The position numbers and the translations under genes are program-made. The notes under the pieces were generated by a model. It was not told the origin of the DNA. It ran no database searches and saw only the letters and a program-made list of their open reading frames with translations. A DNA stretch of 64,000 nt from Phocaeicola fibrisolvens (lineage in GTDB: Bacteria; Bacteroidota; Bacteroidia; Bacteroidales; Bacteroidaceae). Of this stretch, positions 16,659 to 25,737 are shown piece by piece (within the stretch, counting starts at the first letter, position 1; each line of letters begins with the position of its first letter). The stretch spans positions 1 to 64,000 of the forward strand of contig NZ_JAOQJI010000011.1 of NCBI RefSeq assembly GCF_025567125.1, given 5' to 3'.

Positions 16659-17366
16659 TTAATCTTGTCCGTTCAAAAAAGCCTCTGCTTTCACGATGTC
16701 GTCCGCATGGTCCACATCCAGAATCTTTGAAAAAGGATAAGCCTTGAGCTGCAAACCGTCGGCCACCAGCTGACGCTGGAAGTTGCGCATGCGCGACATG
16801 CCCTGCGCCATGCATTTCTCCAACGTCACAATTGATTGGGGTGACAAGCAATAAATTCCGCCGGAAATGTAGCGTGTGTCGGGTTGCAGGCTGTCATAGA
16901 ACCCGGTGATACGATTTGACGCATCCGTCCCGATGTACAAAGGTTTCTCGTCGTCGATATAATCCGTCACGGCCATCATGCCGTCGCCATCGTAAGCCTT
17001 AAAGGCCTCAATGAAACGGGCAAACTCTTCTTCCCGGAAAATGGTGTCGACAGTGGTCAGACAGAAACGGTCGTCTTTCAAATAACGGCTCAACTCATAA
17101 AAACTGTGCATGGAGCTGGGGGTCGTTTTAACCACTACCCGCAAAGGTACTTCGGAGTTTTTTTCCAGTTCACGCAAATGCGCTTTCGTCAATGGCACCT
17201 CGTTGTTGATGATGACAACCACTTCTTCCGCCCCGTTCTGTGCGAAGATATGTATCAGGCGGTCAATCATGGCCACTCCGTTCAGTTGCACCAAAGGCTT
17301 GGGCAACTGAACTCCTTCTTGTGACAACCGGGACCCCTCCCCGGCTGATATGATTGCAAACTTCAT
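16659..17366 (-). CDS. NTP-transferase (sugar- or polyol-phosphate nucleotidyltransferase)
   Basis: This 235-aa GT-A-type nucleotidyltransferase has the signature AIISAGEGSRL followed by QLPKPLVQLNGVAMIDRLI, and a metal-binding aspartate in CLTTVDTIF. It should activate a phosphorylated sugar or polyol as an NDP/CDP derivative. With the CDP-alcohol transferase two genes downstream, it recalls the two halves of bifunctional IPCT/DIPPS enzymes, which make CDP-inositol and then transfer it. It follows pdxA by 1 nt. Confidence 0.75.
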   Translation of the reverse strand: MKFAIISAGEGSRLSQEGVQLPKPLVQLNGVAMIDRLIHIFAQNGAEEVVVIINNEVPLTKAHLRELEKNSEVPLRVVVKTTPSSMHSFYELSRYLKDDRFCLTTVDTIFREEEFARFIEAFKAYDGDGMMAVTDYIDDEKPLYIGTDASNRITGFYDSLQPDTRYISGGIYCLSPQSIVTLEKCMAQGMSRMRNFQRQLVADGLQLKAYPFSKILDVDHADDIVKAEAFLNGQD

Positions 17367-17367
17367 G

Positions 17368-18462
17368 TTATTCTTCTTCTATGCTATCTAATTTCAGTTT
17401 ATCGCTATCGTCACGTTTTTCATAATACTGCTTGCGCAACGGGCGTGCGCTGATTTCCTTTTCCCATGCACGGTTGCGGAACACGTCCATGGCCACATAC
17501 ACGGCCTGACGGAACGAATCTTCCGAAGCCACGCCTTTTCCGGCAATGTCGTAGGCCGTGCCGTGAGCCGGCGAGGTGCGTACGATAGGCAGTCCGGCGG
17601 TGAAGTTCACACCCTCGTCCATGGCCAGTGCCTTGAACGGAGCCAGTCCCTGGTCGTGATACATGGCCAGGATACCGTCGAAGTGGGTATAGTTACCGGA
17701 ACCCATGAAACCGTCGGCCGGATAAGGTCCGAAGCACTGCACGCCCTTGGCAATCATTTCCTTCATGGCCGGAATGATAATCTCCTCTTCTTCCGTCCCC
17801 AGCAGGCCGTGGTCGCCGGCATGCGGATTCAAGGAAAATACGGCGATACGCGGGTTGTCGATACCGAAATCCTTCTTCAGCGACTGGTGGAAGATTTCCA
17901 TCTTTTCCATAATCAGTTCCTTGGTCAGCATGCCGGGGATGTCGCGCACCGGCACATGTCCCGTGACCAACGCCACGCGGAAGTCACCTTTCAGCAGAAT
18001 CATGAGAGCCTTCTGTCCGTCGCCCACCCGTTCCTCGATGTATTCCGTGTGTCCGGGAAAATGGAACGTATCCGACTGGATGGTATGCTTGTTGATGGGA
18101 GCCGTGACCAGCACATCGAACAAACCGGCCCGATAATCGGCCAGTGCTTTTTCCAGCGCCGTCAGTGCCGCCTTTCCCGCTTCGGGAGTCGGTTTGGAAA
18201 GTTCCACCTTCAGTTCTTCCTCAATGCAGTTCACCACATTCACCCTTCCGTCCTGCGCATCTTCTGCCGTATTCACGATACTGAAGTTGGTCGGTATCTC
18301 CATGGCCTTGCGATGATAAGCCGCCACCTTAGGCGAACCATAGATGACCGGTGTACACAGTTCCAGCATGGTCGGGTCGGAGAAGGTTTTCAAGATCACT
18401 TCATAACCTACTCCATTTATATCTCCGTGAGTGATTCCCACTCTAATTTTACGATTTTCCAT
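17368..18462 (-). CDS. pdxA: 4-hydroxythreonine-4-phosphate dehydrogenase
   Basis: This 364-aa NAD-dependent enzyme of pyridoxal-5'-phosphate synthesis oxidises 4-phosphohydroxy-L-threonine. The family motifs are clear: VGITHGDINGVGYEVILK at the N-terminus, TAPINK, FPGHTEYI with the metal histidine, FSLNPHAGDHGLLG, AMYHDQGLAPFKAL, and RTSPAHGTAYDIAGKG at the C-terminus. It is about 30 residues longer than E. coli PdxA, mostly as a C-terminal tail. It lies 2 nt after the DUF4837-type gene and 1 nt before the nucleotidyltransferase, in one operon. Confidence 0.95.
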   Translation of the reverse strand: MENRKIRVGITHGDINGVGYEVILKTFSDPTMLELCTPVIYGSPKVAAYHRKAMEIPTNFSIVNTAEDAQDGRVNVVNCIEEELKVELSKPTPEAGKAALTALEKALADYRAGLFDVLVTAPINKHTIQSDTFHFPGHTEYIEERVGDGQKALMILLKGDFRVALVTGHVPVRDIPGMLTKELIMEKMEIFHQSLKKDFGIDNPRIAVFSLNPHAGDHGLLGTEEEEIIIPAMKEMIAKGVQCFGPYPADGFMGSGNYTHFDGILAMYHDQGLAPFKALAMDEGVNFTAGLPIVRTSPAHGTAYDIAGKGVASEDSFRQAVYVAMDVFRNRAWEKEISARPLRKQYYEKRDDSDKLKLDSIEEE

Positions 18463-18464
18463 AT

Positions 18465-19529
18465 TTATTGCTTATTCTGTTCAGCTTCTTTTTTCACTTG
18501 CTCTTCCGAAATGGTATTGTCTACCGGAATTTCCGACACTTCTTTTTCCGACGGAAGCTGCAAGGTGTAAAGCGCCGCATTCAACTTACGAATCTGGTCG
18601 CGTTTCAGCTTGCCCGGGTTATAGACAAATCCTTCCACCACGATGACGCGGGCATGCTCACGGTCTACCCGTACATGTGATACAAACGGGCCTCCCATGG
18701 CATCATTCTTCATGTCCCACAAGCCGCGGGCTTCAAACGCATAATCTCCTTTCACGGCAATGTTGCGGGTAGTAAGGAAGATGGAGTCGGATGTTTCCAT
18801 GTACATGCCTTCCCGTTCACCCGGCAGGTTGACCTTCATCACCGAGTCGCGCTTGTGGATAAAATATTCCTTGGTAAAAGTATCCTTATCGCGGAACGGA
18901 TAGGAATACATCACAAAGTTCAGGTCGTTCAGGTTGCTGGAAGCCCAAAGAAAATCTTTTCCTACCTTATACGACTCCAGTTCCACCGGCATCCAGATGT
19001 CACAGTCAAACAGGCTCTTCACCTTCGTAGAAATCAGTTCGCTGTGCTTCTTTTCCAGCAATTTAATCTGACGGTTCATCTCGGCACGGGTGAAGAAATC
19101 GATAATCACCTGTCCGTTCTTCGACACATAATCGGCAAACTCCTGCTGGTTGGGTGCCTGGATGGTCATAATCATCTGCGGAGAAGAATAGGCATCACGG
19201 GTATATTTGAACTTGGGCTGGGTATAGATGTCCTGAATGTCCACGATAATAATGTTACGGAACAGACGGATCGACCGGTTGAACGCATCCGGTCGCACAC
19301 GCGAAATACGGAACGAACGTTCCGGCTGCGGCAATCCCGGTACATCGGTGTCCAACACATGGAAAAGGGCACTGTCCGGACTCATCCAACATTTGTCGTC
19401 GGCCACTACCATCACTTCGTAGGGGCGTCCGCTGGACCCCGGAGTGATGATGCTCTTTCCGCTGTTACGGCAGGAAGAGAATGACAGCACTGCCAAGGCT
19501 ATCCCAAGATAAAATGTTACTCGTTTCAT
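18465..19529 (-). CDS. DUF4837-type lipoprotein
   Basis: This 354-aa protein has a lipoprotein signal peptide ending at the lipobox LSFSSC (Cys about residue 20), so it is probably anchored in the cell envelope. The rest matches the Bacteroidales DUF4837 family by general features: SSGRPYEVMVVADD after the signal, FRNIIIVDIQD, and the C-terminal VVEGFVYNPGKLKRDQIRKL. No catalytic motif is recognised. It sits between rlmN and pdxA with gaps of 12 and 2 nt. The family name is from recall. Confidence 0.75.
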   Translation of the reverse strand: MKRVTFYLGIALAVLSFSSCRNSGKSIITPGSSGRPYEVMVVADDKCWMSPDSALFHVLDTDVPGLPQPERSFRISRVRPDAFNRSIRLFRNIIIVDIQDIYTQPKFKYTRDAYSSPQMIMTIQAPNQQEFADYVSKNGQVIIDFFTRAEMNRQIKLLEKKHSELISTKVKSLFDCDIWMPVELESYKVGKDFLWASSNLNDLNFVMYSYPFRDKDTFTKEYFIHKRDSVMKVNLPGEREGMYMETSDSIFLTTRNIAVKGDYAFEARGLWDMKNDAMGGPFVSHVRVDREHARVIVVEGFVYNPGKLKRDQIRKLNAALYTLQLPSEKEVSEIPVDNTISEEQVKKEAEQNKQ

Positions 19530-19541
19530 AATATTCTGGTA

Positions 19542-20597
19542 TTAAATGGTTTCACTTTCTTTTTCTTTCTTCTCGGCCTGTTGCTGGGCGGTGGAAAGCA
19601 TGCCGCAAGCGGCAAAAATATCTTCTCCGCGGGAGGCACGGATGGTGGCAAACAAGCCATGCTGAGTCAGATAATCACGGAAGGCAATCATCGACTCCAT
19701 ATCGGCCCCTTCCAAATCCACATTCGGGATGGCATGGAAACGAATCAGGTTCATCCGGCAATCCAGTCCCCGCAACAGCTTGACCAGTTCCTTGGCGTAA
19801 ATCAAGCTGTCGTTCACGCCCTTGAACACGATGTATTCAAAAGACAGGCGGCGTTGCTTGCTGAAATCATATTTGCGGAGGATGTCCACGATTTCCGTGA
19901 TGGAGAACGCCTTCTCGGCCGGCATCAGTTCCCGGCGCTGAGCGGGAAACGGCGAATGCAGGCTGATGGCCAGGTGGCAGTCGCTCTCTTCCAGGAAGCG
20001 CTCCAACCCTTTCCGCAGACCTACGGACGACACCGTGATACGCTTCGGGCTCCATTTGTAGCCATAATCGGCCGTCAGGATTTCCAAGGCACGCAACACT
20101 TCATCGAGGTTGTCGAACGGCTCTCCCATTCCCATGAACACCACATTGGTCAGGGTGTCCCGCTCGGGCACTGAATAAATCTGGTTCAGAATCTGGGCAG
20201 CCGTCAGGCTGGTGGTGTACCCTTGCTTTCCGGTCATACAGAACTTACAGTTCATCTTGCATCCCACTTGCGAAGACACGCAGAGCGTGGCCCGGTCTTC
20301 GTCGGGAATATATACGGATTCGATGTAATCACCTTCGGGCGTGCAAAACAAGTACTTCACTGTTCCGTCTACCGAACGCATCGCATGCACCGGTGCACTG
20401 GCCCCCACTTCGTAGTTCTCCATCAACCGCTCCCGGTTCTTCAATGAAAGGTTGGTCATCTCTTCAATCGAACCCACCTTCTTGTCGTACAACCACGAAG
20501 CAATCTGTCCGGCCGTAAACTTGGGCATCCCCAAATCCTGCACAATCGCTTTCAATTCGCTCAGTGTTTTCCCCAATAAAGGAGTTTTTGTCATCAT
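19542..20597 (-). CDS. rlmN: 23S rRNA/tRNA (adenine-C2)-methyltransferase RlmN
   Basis: This radical-SAM enzyme methylates C2 of A2503 in 23S rRNA and A37 in some tRNAs. The CxxxCxxC cluster motif is CKMNCKFC. Further family segments are MGMGEPFDNLDEVLRA, RITVSSVGLRKGLERF, LAISLHSPF and ATIRASRGEDIFAACGML with the acceptor cysteine. I chose ATG 20597 (MMTKTPLLGK); an in-frame start 33 nt upstream would add residues unlike the family and overlap the promoter. Its -7 box TAACTTTG is at 20628-20635 on the minus strand. It probably heads the operon running to the sugar transporter. Confidence 0.95.
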   Translation of the reverse strand: MMTKTPLLGKTLSELKAIVQDLGMPKFTAGQIASWLYDKKVGSIEEMTNLSLKNRERLMENYEVGASAPVHAMRSVDGTVKYLFCTPEGDYIESVYIPDEDRATLCVSSQVGCKMNCKFCMTGKQGYTTSLTAAQILNQIYSVPERDTLTNVVFMGMGEPFDNLDEVLRALEILTADYGYKWSPKRITVSSVGLRKGLERFLEESDCHLAISLHSPFPAQRRELMPAEKAFSITEIVDILRKYDFSKQRRLSFEYIVFKGVNDSLIYAKELVKLLRGLDCRMNLIRFHAIPNVDLEGADMESMIAFRDYLTQHGLFATIRASRGEDIFAACGMLSTAQQQAEKKEKESETI

Positions 20598-20627
20598 AAT
20601 TCTCTTATATTCTACACATTTAGCGTA

Positions 20628-20666
20628 CAAAGTTAGGGAAAAAATAAGATATATTCCCTATCTTTG
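20628..20666. promoter_or_regulatory. Divergent promoters of rlmN and the GT2/DUF4922 gene
   Basis: The minus-strand box TAACTTTG (20628-20635) serves rlmN. The plus-strand box TATCTTTG (20659-20666) serves the gene at 20687, 20 nt before its ATG. Both match TAnnTTTG. Confidence 0.65.
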
Positions 20667-20686
20667 TCCGTATAAATGTATTAAAT

Positions 20687-23119
20687 ATGAATAATCTAGT
20701 GACTTGTTTCCTTCCTTACGAAGGTGATAACCAACAGAATAAGACCATCGAGGGACTGAGCGCCAGTTCCCGGACAGACCAGATATTCCTACTAACCGAC
20801 CACCCGGAAAACGCAGGTGCCCCTACCGGCAAATGCCGCATCCTCCCGTTTTTCTCTTTCCAGCAGACCGACGGCATCCGACAGATGCTCGCTCTGACGC
20901 ATACGCCCTACCTGCTCATCTACACCAAGACGCAGGCGCTGGACATGGGATACATGGCGCTGGAACGCATGTGCGACTACCTGGGTGCCCCGGAGACCGG
21001 CATGGTCTATGCCGACCACTACCAGGTGGCCGACGGGGTGCGACAGCCTCATCCGGTCATCGACTACCAGCCGGGAAGCGTGCGCGATGATTTCGACTTC
21101 GGCTCGGTGCTGCTTTTCAAGACGGCGGCCTTGCAGGAAGCCTTTGAATGTATCACCCACCAGCCGGAATACCGCTACTCGGCCCTCTATGCCGTGCGAC
21201 TGGCCCTCTCCCAACAGCACGAACTGACTCATATCCGCGAGTATCTTTATACCGAAATTGAAGAAGACACCCGCAAGTCGGGCGAGAAGCAGTTCGACTA
21301 CGTGGACCCGCGCAACCGGAGTGTACAACTGGAACGGGAAACGGCCTTTACCTATTATTTAAAGCATATCGGGGCTTTCCTGCCTCCGGTACAACGGGAC
21401 ATCGACCTTACGGAAGGAGAATTTGCCTACGAGGCGTCGGTCATCATCCCCGTACGCAACCGCATCCGCACCATTGCCGATGCCATTGATTCCGTCTTGA
21501 CCCAAGAGACCGATTTTCCTTTCAACGTGATTGTCATCGACAACCATTCGACCGACGGCACCACGGAGTGCATCGACCGCTATGCCGGCAACGAGAAGGT
21601 AATCCACCTCATTCCGGAACGGGACGACCTGGGTATCGGCGGATGCTGGAACCTGGGCGTACATCATCCGCTCTGCGGACGCTTTGCCGTGCAACTGGAC
21701 AGTGACGATTTGTACAGCAGTCCGTCTACCCTCCAGACGATTGTCGACAAATTCCGTCGGGAACGCTGCGCCATGGTCATCGGTTCGTACCGCATGACCA
21801 ATTTCCAGCTGGAGACTTTGCCGCCGGGCGTCATCGACCACAAGGAATGGACCGACACCAACGGTCATAACAATGCCCTCCGCATCAACGGACTGGGCGC
21901 ACCCCGCGCTTTCTTCACCCCGCTGCTACGGAAGATACGTGTGCCGAACACCAGCTACGGCGAAGACTATGCCCTGGGACTGGCCTTCTCCCGCGAATAC
22001 CGCATCAGCCGTATCTATGATGTGCTTTATCTGTGCCGCCGCTGGGAAGGCAACTCCGACGCGGCCTTGAGCATCGAAAAACAGAATCAGAACAACAGCT
22101 ATAAGGACAGCCTGCGTACGCTAGAAATACGCAAACGGCAAGCCATGCTCCGCCGTCCGCTTTCCTGGGAAGAAGCCTCTCCGGAGATTTCGGCAGAGGC
22201 CTTCATCCACCACCAGCTGGACACCTGGCCGCTGGCTCGCAAGAACCATGAGGCCTTGGCCGACGTGCAAACCCGCACGCTTCCGCTGGACGGCAACCCC
22301 ATCACCGTGCAGTTCAACCCGGCCCGTGCCGTTTCCACCTGTGCCAAAGTGGACAAGGCTTCCATTGCGGCCCGCCCCTGTTTCCTCTGCCTGAGCCACA
22401 AGCCGGAAGAGCAACAGAGTCTCCGCATCCTGCTGGACGAAGCTTTCAGTCTGCGGCTGAACCCCTATCCTATCCTGCCGGGACACCTCACGATTTCCAC
22501 GGAACGGCATCAGTGGCAGACTTTGGCCGACAAGACCGCCCGCCGGTTGCCTGAGCGGCTGGTCGACTGGCTGGAAAAACATTTTGCCGAGGGCTACACC
22601 GTATTCTATAACGGAGCCAAATGCGGCGCCTCCGCTCCCGACCATTTCCATTTCCAGGCCGTACGTCAGAAAGATGTGCCCCTCATCCAGCAATGGGACA
22701 AACTGATGGACACCGCCGTAGAAAAAGGTTTCGAGCCGCTCGCCGACGGGAAATCCTGCATTGCCTACGACATTGAAGGATACATCTGTCCACTGCGTGC
22801 CTTCATTACCCAGGGAGGAATGGGTACCGGCATCCGGCTGATTGACAGCTACCTGCGCAGCCTGCCCTTGCCCGAAGGAGAGATGGAGCCCCGCTACAAC
22901 CTGTTTGCCTGGAACGACCCCCGCTACGGGTTTGTCACGGTCTACATTCCGCGTACCGTCCACCGTCCGCAATGCTACACCGCCGAAGGGGATGCCCAAC
23001 TGCTCGTCAGTCCCGGTGCCCTCGACATGGCCGGCATCCTCGTAACGGCCCGCGAAGAAGATTTCCAAAAACTGAATGCCGACATCCTACGACAAATCTA
23101 TCACGAAGTAACACATTAA
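20687..23119 (+). CDS. GT2 glycosyltransferase fused to a DUF4922 (GalT/HIT-like) domain
   Basis: This 810-aa protein has two parts. Residues about 245-470 are a family-2 glycosyltransferase: ASVIIPVRNRIRTIADAIDS, VIVIDNHSTDGT, and the DxD-like QLDSDDLY. Residues about 500-810 look like the DUF4922 domain, with RPCFLCLSHKPEEQQ, NPYPILPGHLTIST, and the HIT/GalT-type triad segment APDHFHFQAV. The first 240 residues may be a degenerate second GT2 domain. Proteins with the HxHxQ core transfer or phosphorolyse nucleotidyl groups. The gene is followed directly by SpoIID-like and AmpG-like genes, which suggests a cell-wall sugar or peptidoglycan-recycling role (inference). Confidence 0.8.
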   Translation: MNNLVTCFLPYEGDNQQNKTIEGLSASSRTDQIFLLTDHPENAGAPTGKCRILPFFSFQQTDGIRQMLALTHTPYLLIYTKTQALDMGYMALERMCDYLGAPETGMVYADHYQVADGVRQPHPVIDYQPGSVRDDFDFGSVLLFKTAALQEAFECITHQPEYRYSALYAVRLALSQQHELTHIREYLYTEIEEDTRKSGEKQFDYVDPRNRSVQLERETAFTYYLKHIGAFLPPVQRDIDLTEGEFAYEASVIIPVRNRIRTIADAIDSVLTQETDFPFNVIVIDNHSTDGTTECIDRYAGNEKVIHLIPERDDLGIGGCWNLGVHHPLCGRFAVQLDSDDLYSSPSTLQTIVDKFRRERCAMVIGSYRMTNFQLETLPPGVIDHKEWTDTNGHNNALRINGLGAPRAFFTPLLRKIRVPNTSYGEDYALGLAFSREYRISRIYDVLYLCRRWEGNSDAALSIEKQNQNNSYKDSLRTLEIRKRQAMLRRPLSWEEASPEISAEAFIHHQLDTWPLARKNHEALADVQTRTLPLDGNPITVQFNPARAVSTCAKVDKASIAARPCFLCLSHKPEEQQSLRILLDEAFSLRLNPYPILPGHLTISTERHQWQTLADKTARRLPERLVDWLEKHFAEGYTVFYNGAKCGASAPDHFHFQAVRQKDVPLIQQWDKLMDTAVEKGFEPLADGKSCIAYDIEGYICPLRAFITQGGMGTGIRLIDSYLRSLPLPEGEMEPRYNLFAWNDPRYGFVTVYIPRTVHRPQCYTAEGDAQLLVSPGALDMAGILVTAREEDFQKLNADILRQIYHEVTH

Positions 23120-23124
23120 GCATC

Positions 23125-24435
23125 ATGAAAGAACCCGAAATAAACGTGGGCATCGTCAATGCCCTTGAAATACATTTCACCCTCAATGCCAAGTTCCTGG
23201 CCAAAGGAGAAACCGTCTCCGGCAAGCAGCATGTATCCTTCGACGAAGGAGGCATCTTCTGGAACGGCAACGTGTACCGCGAACTGACTTTTACCCCACT
23301 GGAAGACGACGCTTCCTTCTCGCTCGAAGACGTGACCATCGGCATCAACTTCCATTGGGAGCGACAGGAGACACAGACCTTCCTGGGCACCCTGCGACTG
23401 GTAGTAGACGAGGGAAAAATTACGGCCATCAACCAACTTCCAGCCGAAGACTACCTAACCAGCGTCATTTCGTCGGAGATGAGTGCCACCTCTTCCCTGG
23501 AGTTCCTGAAAGCCCATGCCGTGATTTCTCGGAGCTGGCTGCTGGCCCAGATTGAGAAGCGGAAAGCCCTCAGCAAACAAGACGGAGGTTTCTTCCCCTT
23601 CTTCAAGACCGATACGGAATATATCCGCTGGTACGACCGCGAAGACCATACCATCTTCGATGTCTGCGCCGACGACCATTGTCAGCGCTACCAAGGCATC
23701 ACCCGCGCATCGAACCAGAGCGTGGTGGAAGCGGTCAAGGAAACCCGCGGACAGGTGCTCATGTACAAGCACGCCATCTGCGACGCCCGTTTCTCCAAGT
23801 GCTGCGGCGGGGTGACCGAAGAGTTCAACTACTGCTGGGAGGACAAGAAATATCCCTACCTCAGTGCCGTGCGCGACCTGGACACCGAATCCCCGCTGCC
23901 CGACCTGACAAAGGAGGAGGAAGCCGAACGCTGGATTCGCCAACGACCAGAATCGTTCTGCCACACCACCGACCCGAAAATTCTCTCCCAGATTCTCAAC
24001 CACTACGACCAGGAGACACAGGATTTCTACCGCTGGAAGGTGATGTATACGCAGGAGGAACTGGCCGGACTGATTGCCACCCACACTAAAAGTGACTACG
24101 GCGAGATTCTCGACCTCATTCCCGTGGAACGTGGAAAGTCGGGCCGCATCAGCCGCCTGAAGATTGTAGGTACTTTGAAGACGATGATTATCGGAAAGGA
24201 ACTGGAGATACGACGGACCCTCTCACCCACCCACCTGTTCAGCTCGGCCTTCGTGGTCGACAAGGGACCGGAAGTGAACGGCGTACCGGAATGGTTCGAA
24301 CTGACCGGCGCCGGATGGGGACACGGCGTGGGACTCTGCCAGATTGGCGCCGCCGTGATGGGCGAAAAAGGCTATGCCTACGACCAGATTCTGCTGCACT
24401 ACTACCAGGGAGCTGAAATCCGCAAGTTATACTAA
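23125..24435 (+). CDS. SpoIID/LytB-domain protein (lytic-transglycosylase-like)
   Basis: This 436-aa protein starts at ATG 23125, 5 nt after the fusion gene. The SpoIID/LytB core is present: LPAEDYLTSVISSEMSATSS with the catalytic-type Glu, LKAHAVISRSWLL, CDARFSKCCGGVTEEF, and the C-terminal LTGAGWGHGVGLCQIGA. In spores, SpoIID cuts denuded glycan strands. In Bacteroides the homologue probably acts on peptidoglycan stripped of stem peptides. No signal peptide is evident at this start, which is odd for a wall-active enzyme and leaves open a cytoplasmic role on imported glycans. Confidence 0.82.
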   Translation: MKEPEINVGIVNALEIHFTLNAKFLAKGETVSGKQHVSFDEGGIFWNGNVYRELTFTPLEDDASFSLEDVTIGINFHWERQETQTFLGTLRLVVDEGKITAINQLPAEDYLTSVISSEMSATSSLEFLKAHAVISRSWLLAQIEKRKALSKQDGGFFPFFKTDTEYIRWYDREDHTIFDVCADDHCQRYQGITRASNQSVVEAVKETRGQVLMYKHAICDARFSKCCGGVTEEFNYCWEDKKYPYLSAVRDLDTESPLPDLTKEEEAERWIRQRPESFCHTTDPKILSQILNHYDQETQDFYRWKVMYTQEELAGLIATHTKSDYGEILDLIPVERGKSGRISRLKIVGTLKTMIIGKELEIRRTLSPTHLFSSAFVVDKGPEVNGVPEWFELTGAGWGHGVGLCQIGAAVMGEKGYAYDQILLHYYQGAEIRKLY

Positions 24436-24447
24436 ATCCTGACGGCC

Positions 24448-25716
24448 ATGCACACACGTTCTCCTTGGTATTGGGTGCCTTCGCTCTACTTTGCCGAAGG
24501 CCTTCCCTACGTAGCGGTCATGATTCTCTCGCTGGTGATGTACAAGCGGATGGGCATCTCGAACACGGAGGTAGCCCTCTACACCAGCTGGCTGAACCTG
24601 CCCTGGGTCATCAAGCCCCTGTGGAGCCCGTTTGTCGACCTGCTCCGCACCAAACGGTGGTGGATTGTCGTCACCCAGCTGCTGCTGGGAGCAGGACTGG
24701 CCGGCATTGCCTTCACCATCCCTACAAGTCATTTCTTCCAGACCACCCTGGCCGTGTTCTGGCTGGTGGCCTTCAGCTCCGCCACCCACGACATCGCCGC
24801 CGACGGGTTCTATATGCTGGGACTTACGCCGCACCAGCAAGCCTTCTTCGTGGGCATCCGCAGCACCTTCTACCGCTTTGCTACCATTGCCGGACAAGGG
24901 CTGCTCATCATGCTGGCCGGACGGCTGGAAGAAGTGACCGGCCGCACTTCCTACGCCTGGAGCATCACCTTCTTCACGCTGGCAGGTTGTCTGCTGGCCT
25001 TGTGGCTCTACCATTCTTTCGTCTTGCCACGGCCCGACCAGGACCGTCCTTCGGCCACGCACCCGAAAAGTGCCAAAGGTATCCTGACCGACTTCCTGCT
25101 CACCTTCCGCTCCTTCTTCCAGAAAGAACAGGCCCTCACCGCCATCCTGTTCATGCTGCTCTACCGCCTGCCGGAAGCCCAGCTGGCCAAGATGGGCATC
25201 CCGTTCCTGCTCGACCCCGTGGAACAAGGAGGTCTCGGCATGACTACCGCCCAAATCGGATTTGCACAAGGCACGCTCGGCATCGTCGGACTGACCCTGG
25301 GAGGCATCTTGGGAGGTATCGCTGTGGCACGCCACGGACTCCGTCGCTGGCTCTGGCCCATGGTGTGGGCCATCTCCCTGCCCGACCTGGTCTATGTGTA
25401 CCTGAGCTACTCCCAGCCCGACAGCCTCGTTCTCATCAACAGCTGCATCTTCGTGGAACAGTTCGGTTACGGATTTGGCTTCACGGCCTATATGCTCTAC
25501 CTGATTTATTTTGCCAACGGCACGCACAAGACCTCGCACTATGCCATCTGCACGGCCTTCATGGCCTTGGGCATGATGCTGCCAGGCATGATTGCCGGAT
25601 GGATGCAGGAAACCCTGGGCTACCAGCTGTTCTTCATCTGGATTATGGTCTGCACCCTGGCCACCTTCGGTGTGACCGCTTTGCTGAAAATTGATCCTGA
25701 ATTTGGGAAAAAATAA
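24448..25716 (+). CDS. AmpG-like MFS permease (muropeptide importer family)
   Basis: This 422-aa protein has about 12 membrane helices. The opening SPWYWVPSLYFAEGLPYVAV, followed by LPWVIKPLWSPFVDL and HDIAADGFYM, is typical of AmpG, which imports anhydro-muropeptides for recycling. It follows the SpoIID-like gene by 12 nt. Together with the DUF4922 fusion this forms a compact plus-strand operon likely devoted to recovery of wall sugars. A short gap and a convergent LysR gene follow. Confidence 0.85.
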   Translation: MHTRSPWYWVPSLYFAEGLPYVAVMILSLVMYKRMGISNTEVALYTSWLNLPWVIKPLWSPFVDLLRTKRWWIVVTQLLLGAGLAGIAFTIPTSHFFQTTLAVFWLVAFSSATHDIAADGFYMLGLTPHQQAFFVGIRSTFYRFATIAGQGLLIMLAGRLEEVTGRTSYAWSITFFTLAGCLLALWLYHSFVLPRPDQDRPSATHPKSAKGILTDFLLTFRSFFQKEQALTAILFMLLYRLPEAQLAKMGIPFLLDPVEQGGLGMTTAQIGFAQGTLGIVGLTLGGILGGIAVARHGLRRWLWPMVWAISLPDLVYVYLSYSQPDSLVLINSCIFVEQFGYGFGFTAYMLYLIYFANGTHKTSHYAICTAFMALGMMLPGMIAGWMQETLGYQLFFIWIMVCTLATFGVTALLKIDPEFGKK

Positions 25717-25737
25717 AAGAAGCGCCCCGTCCGGTCT

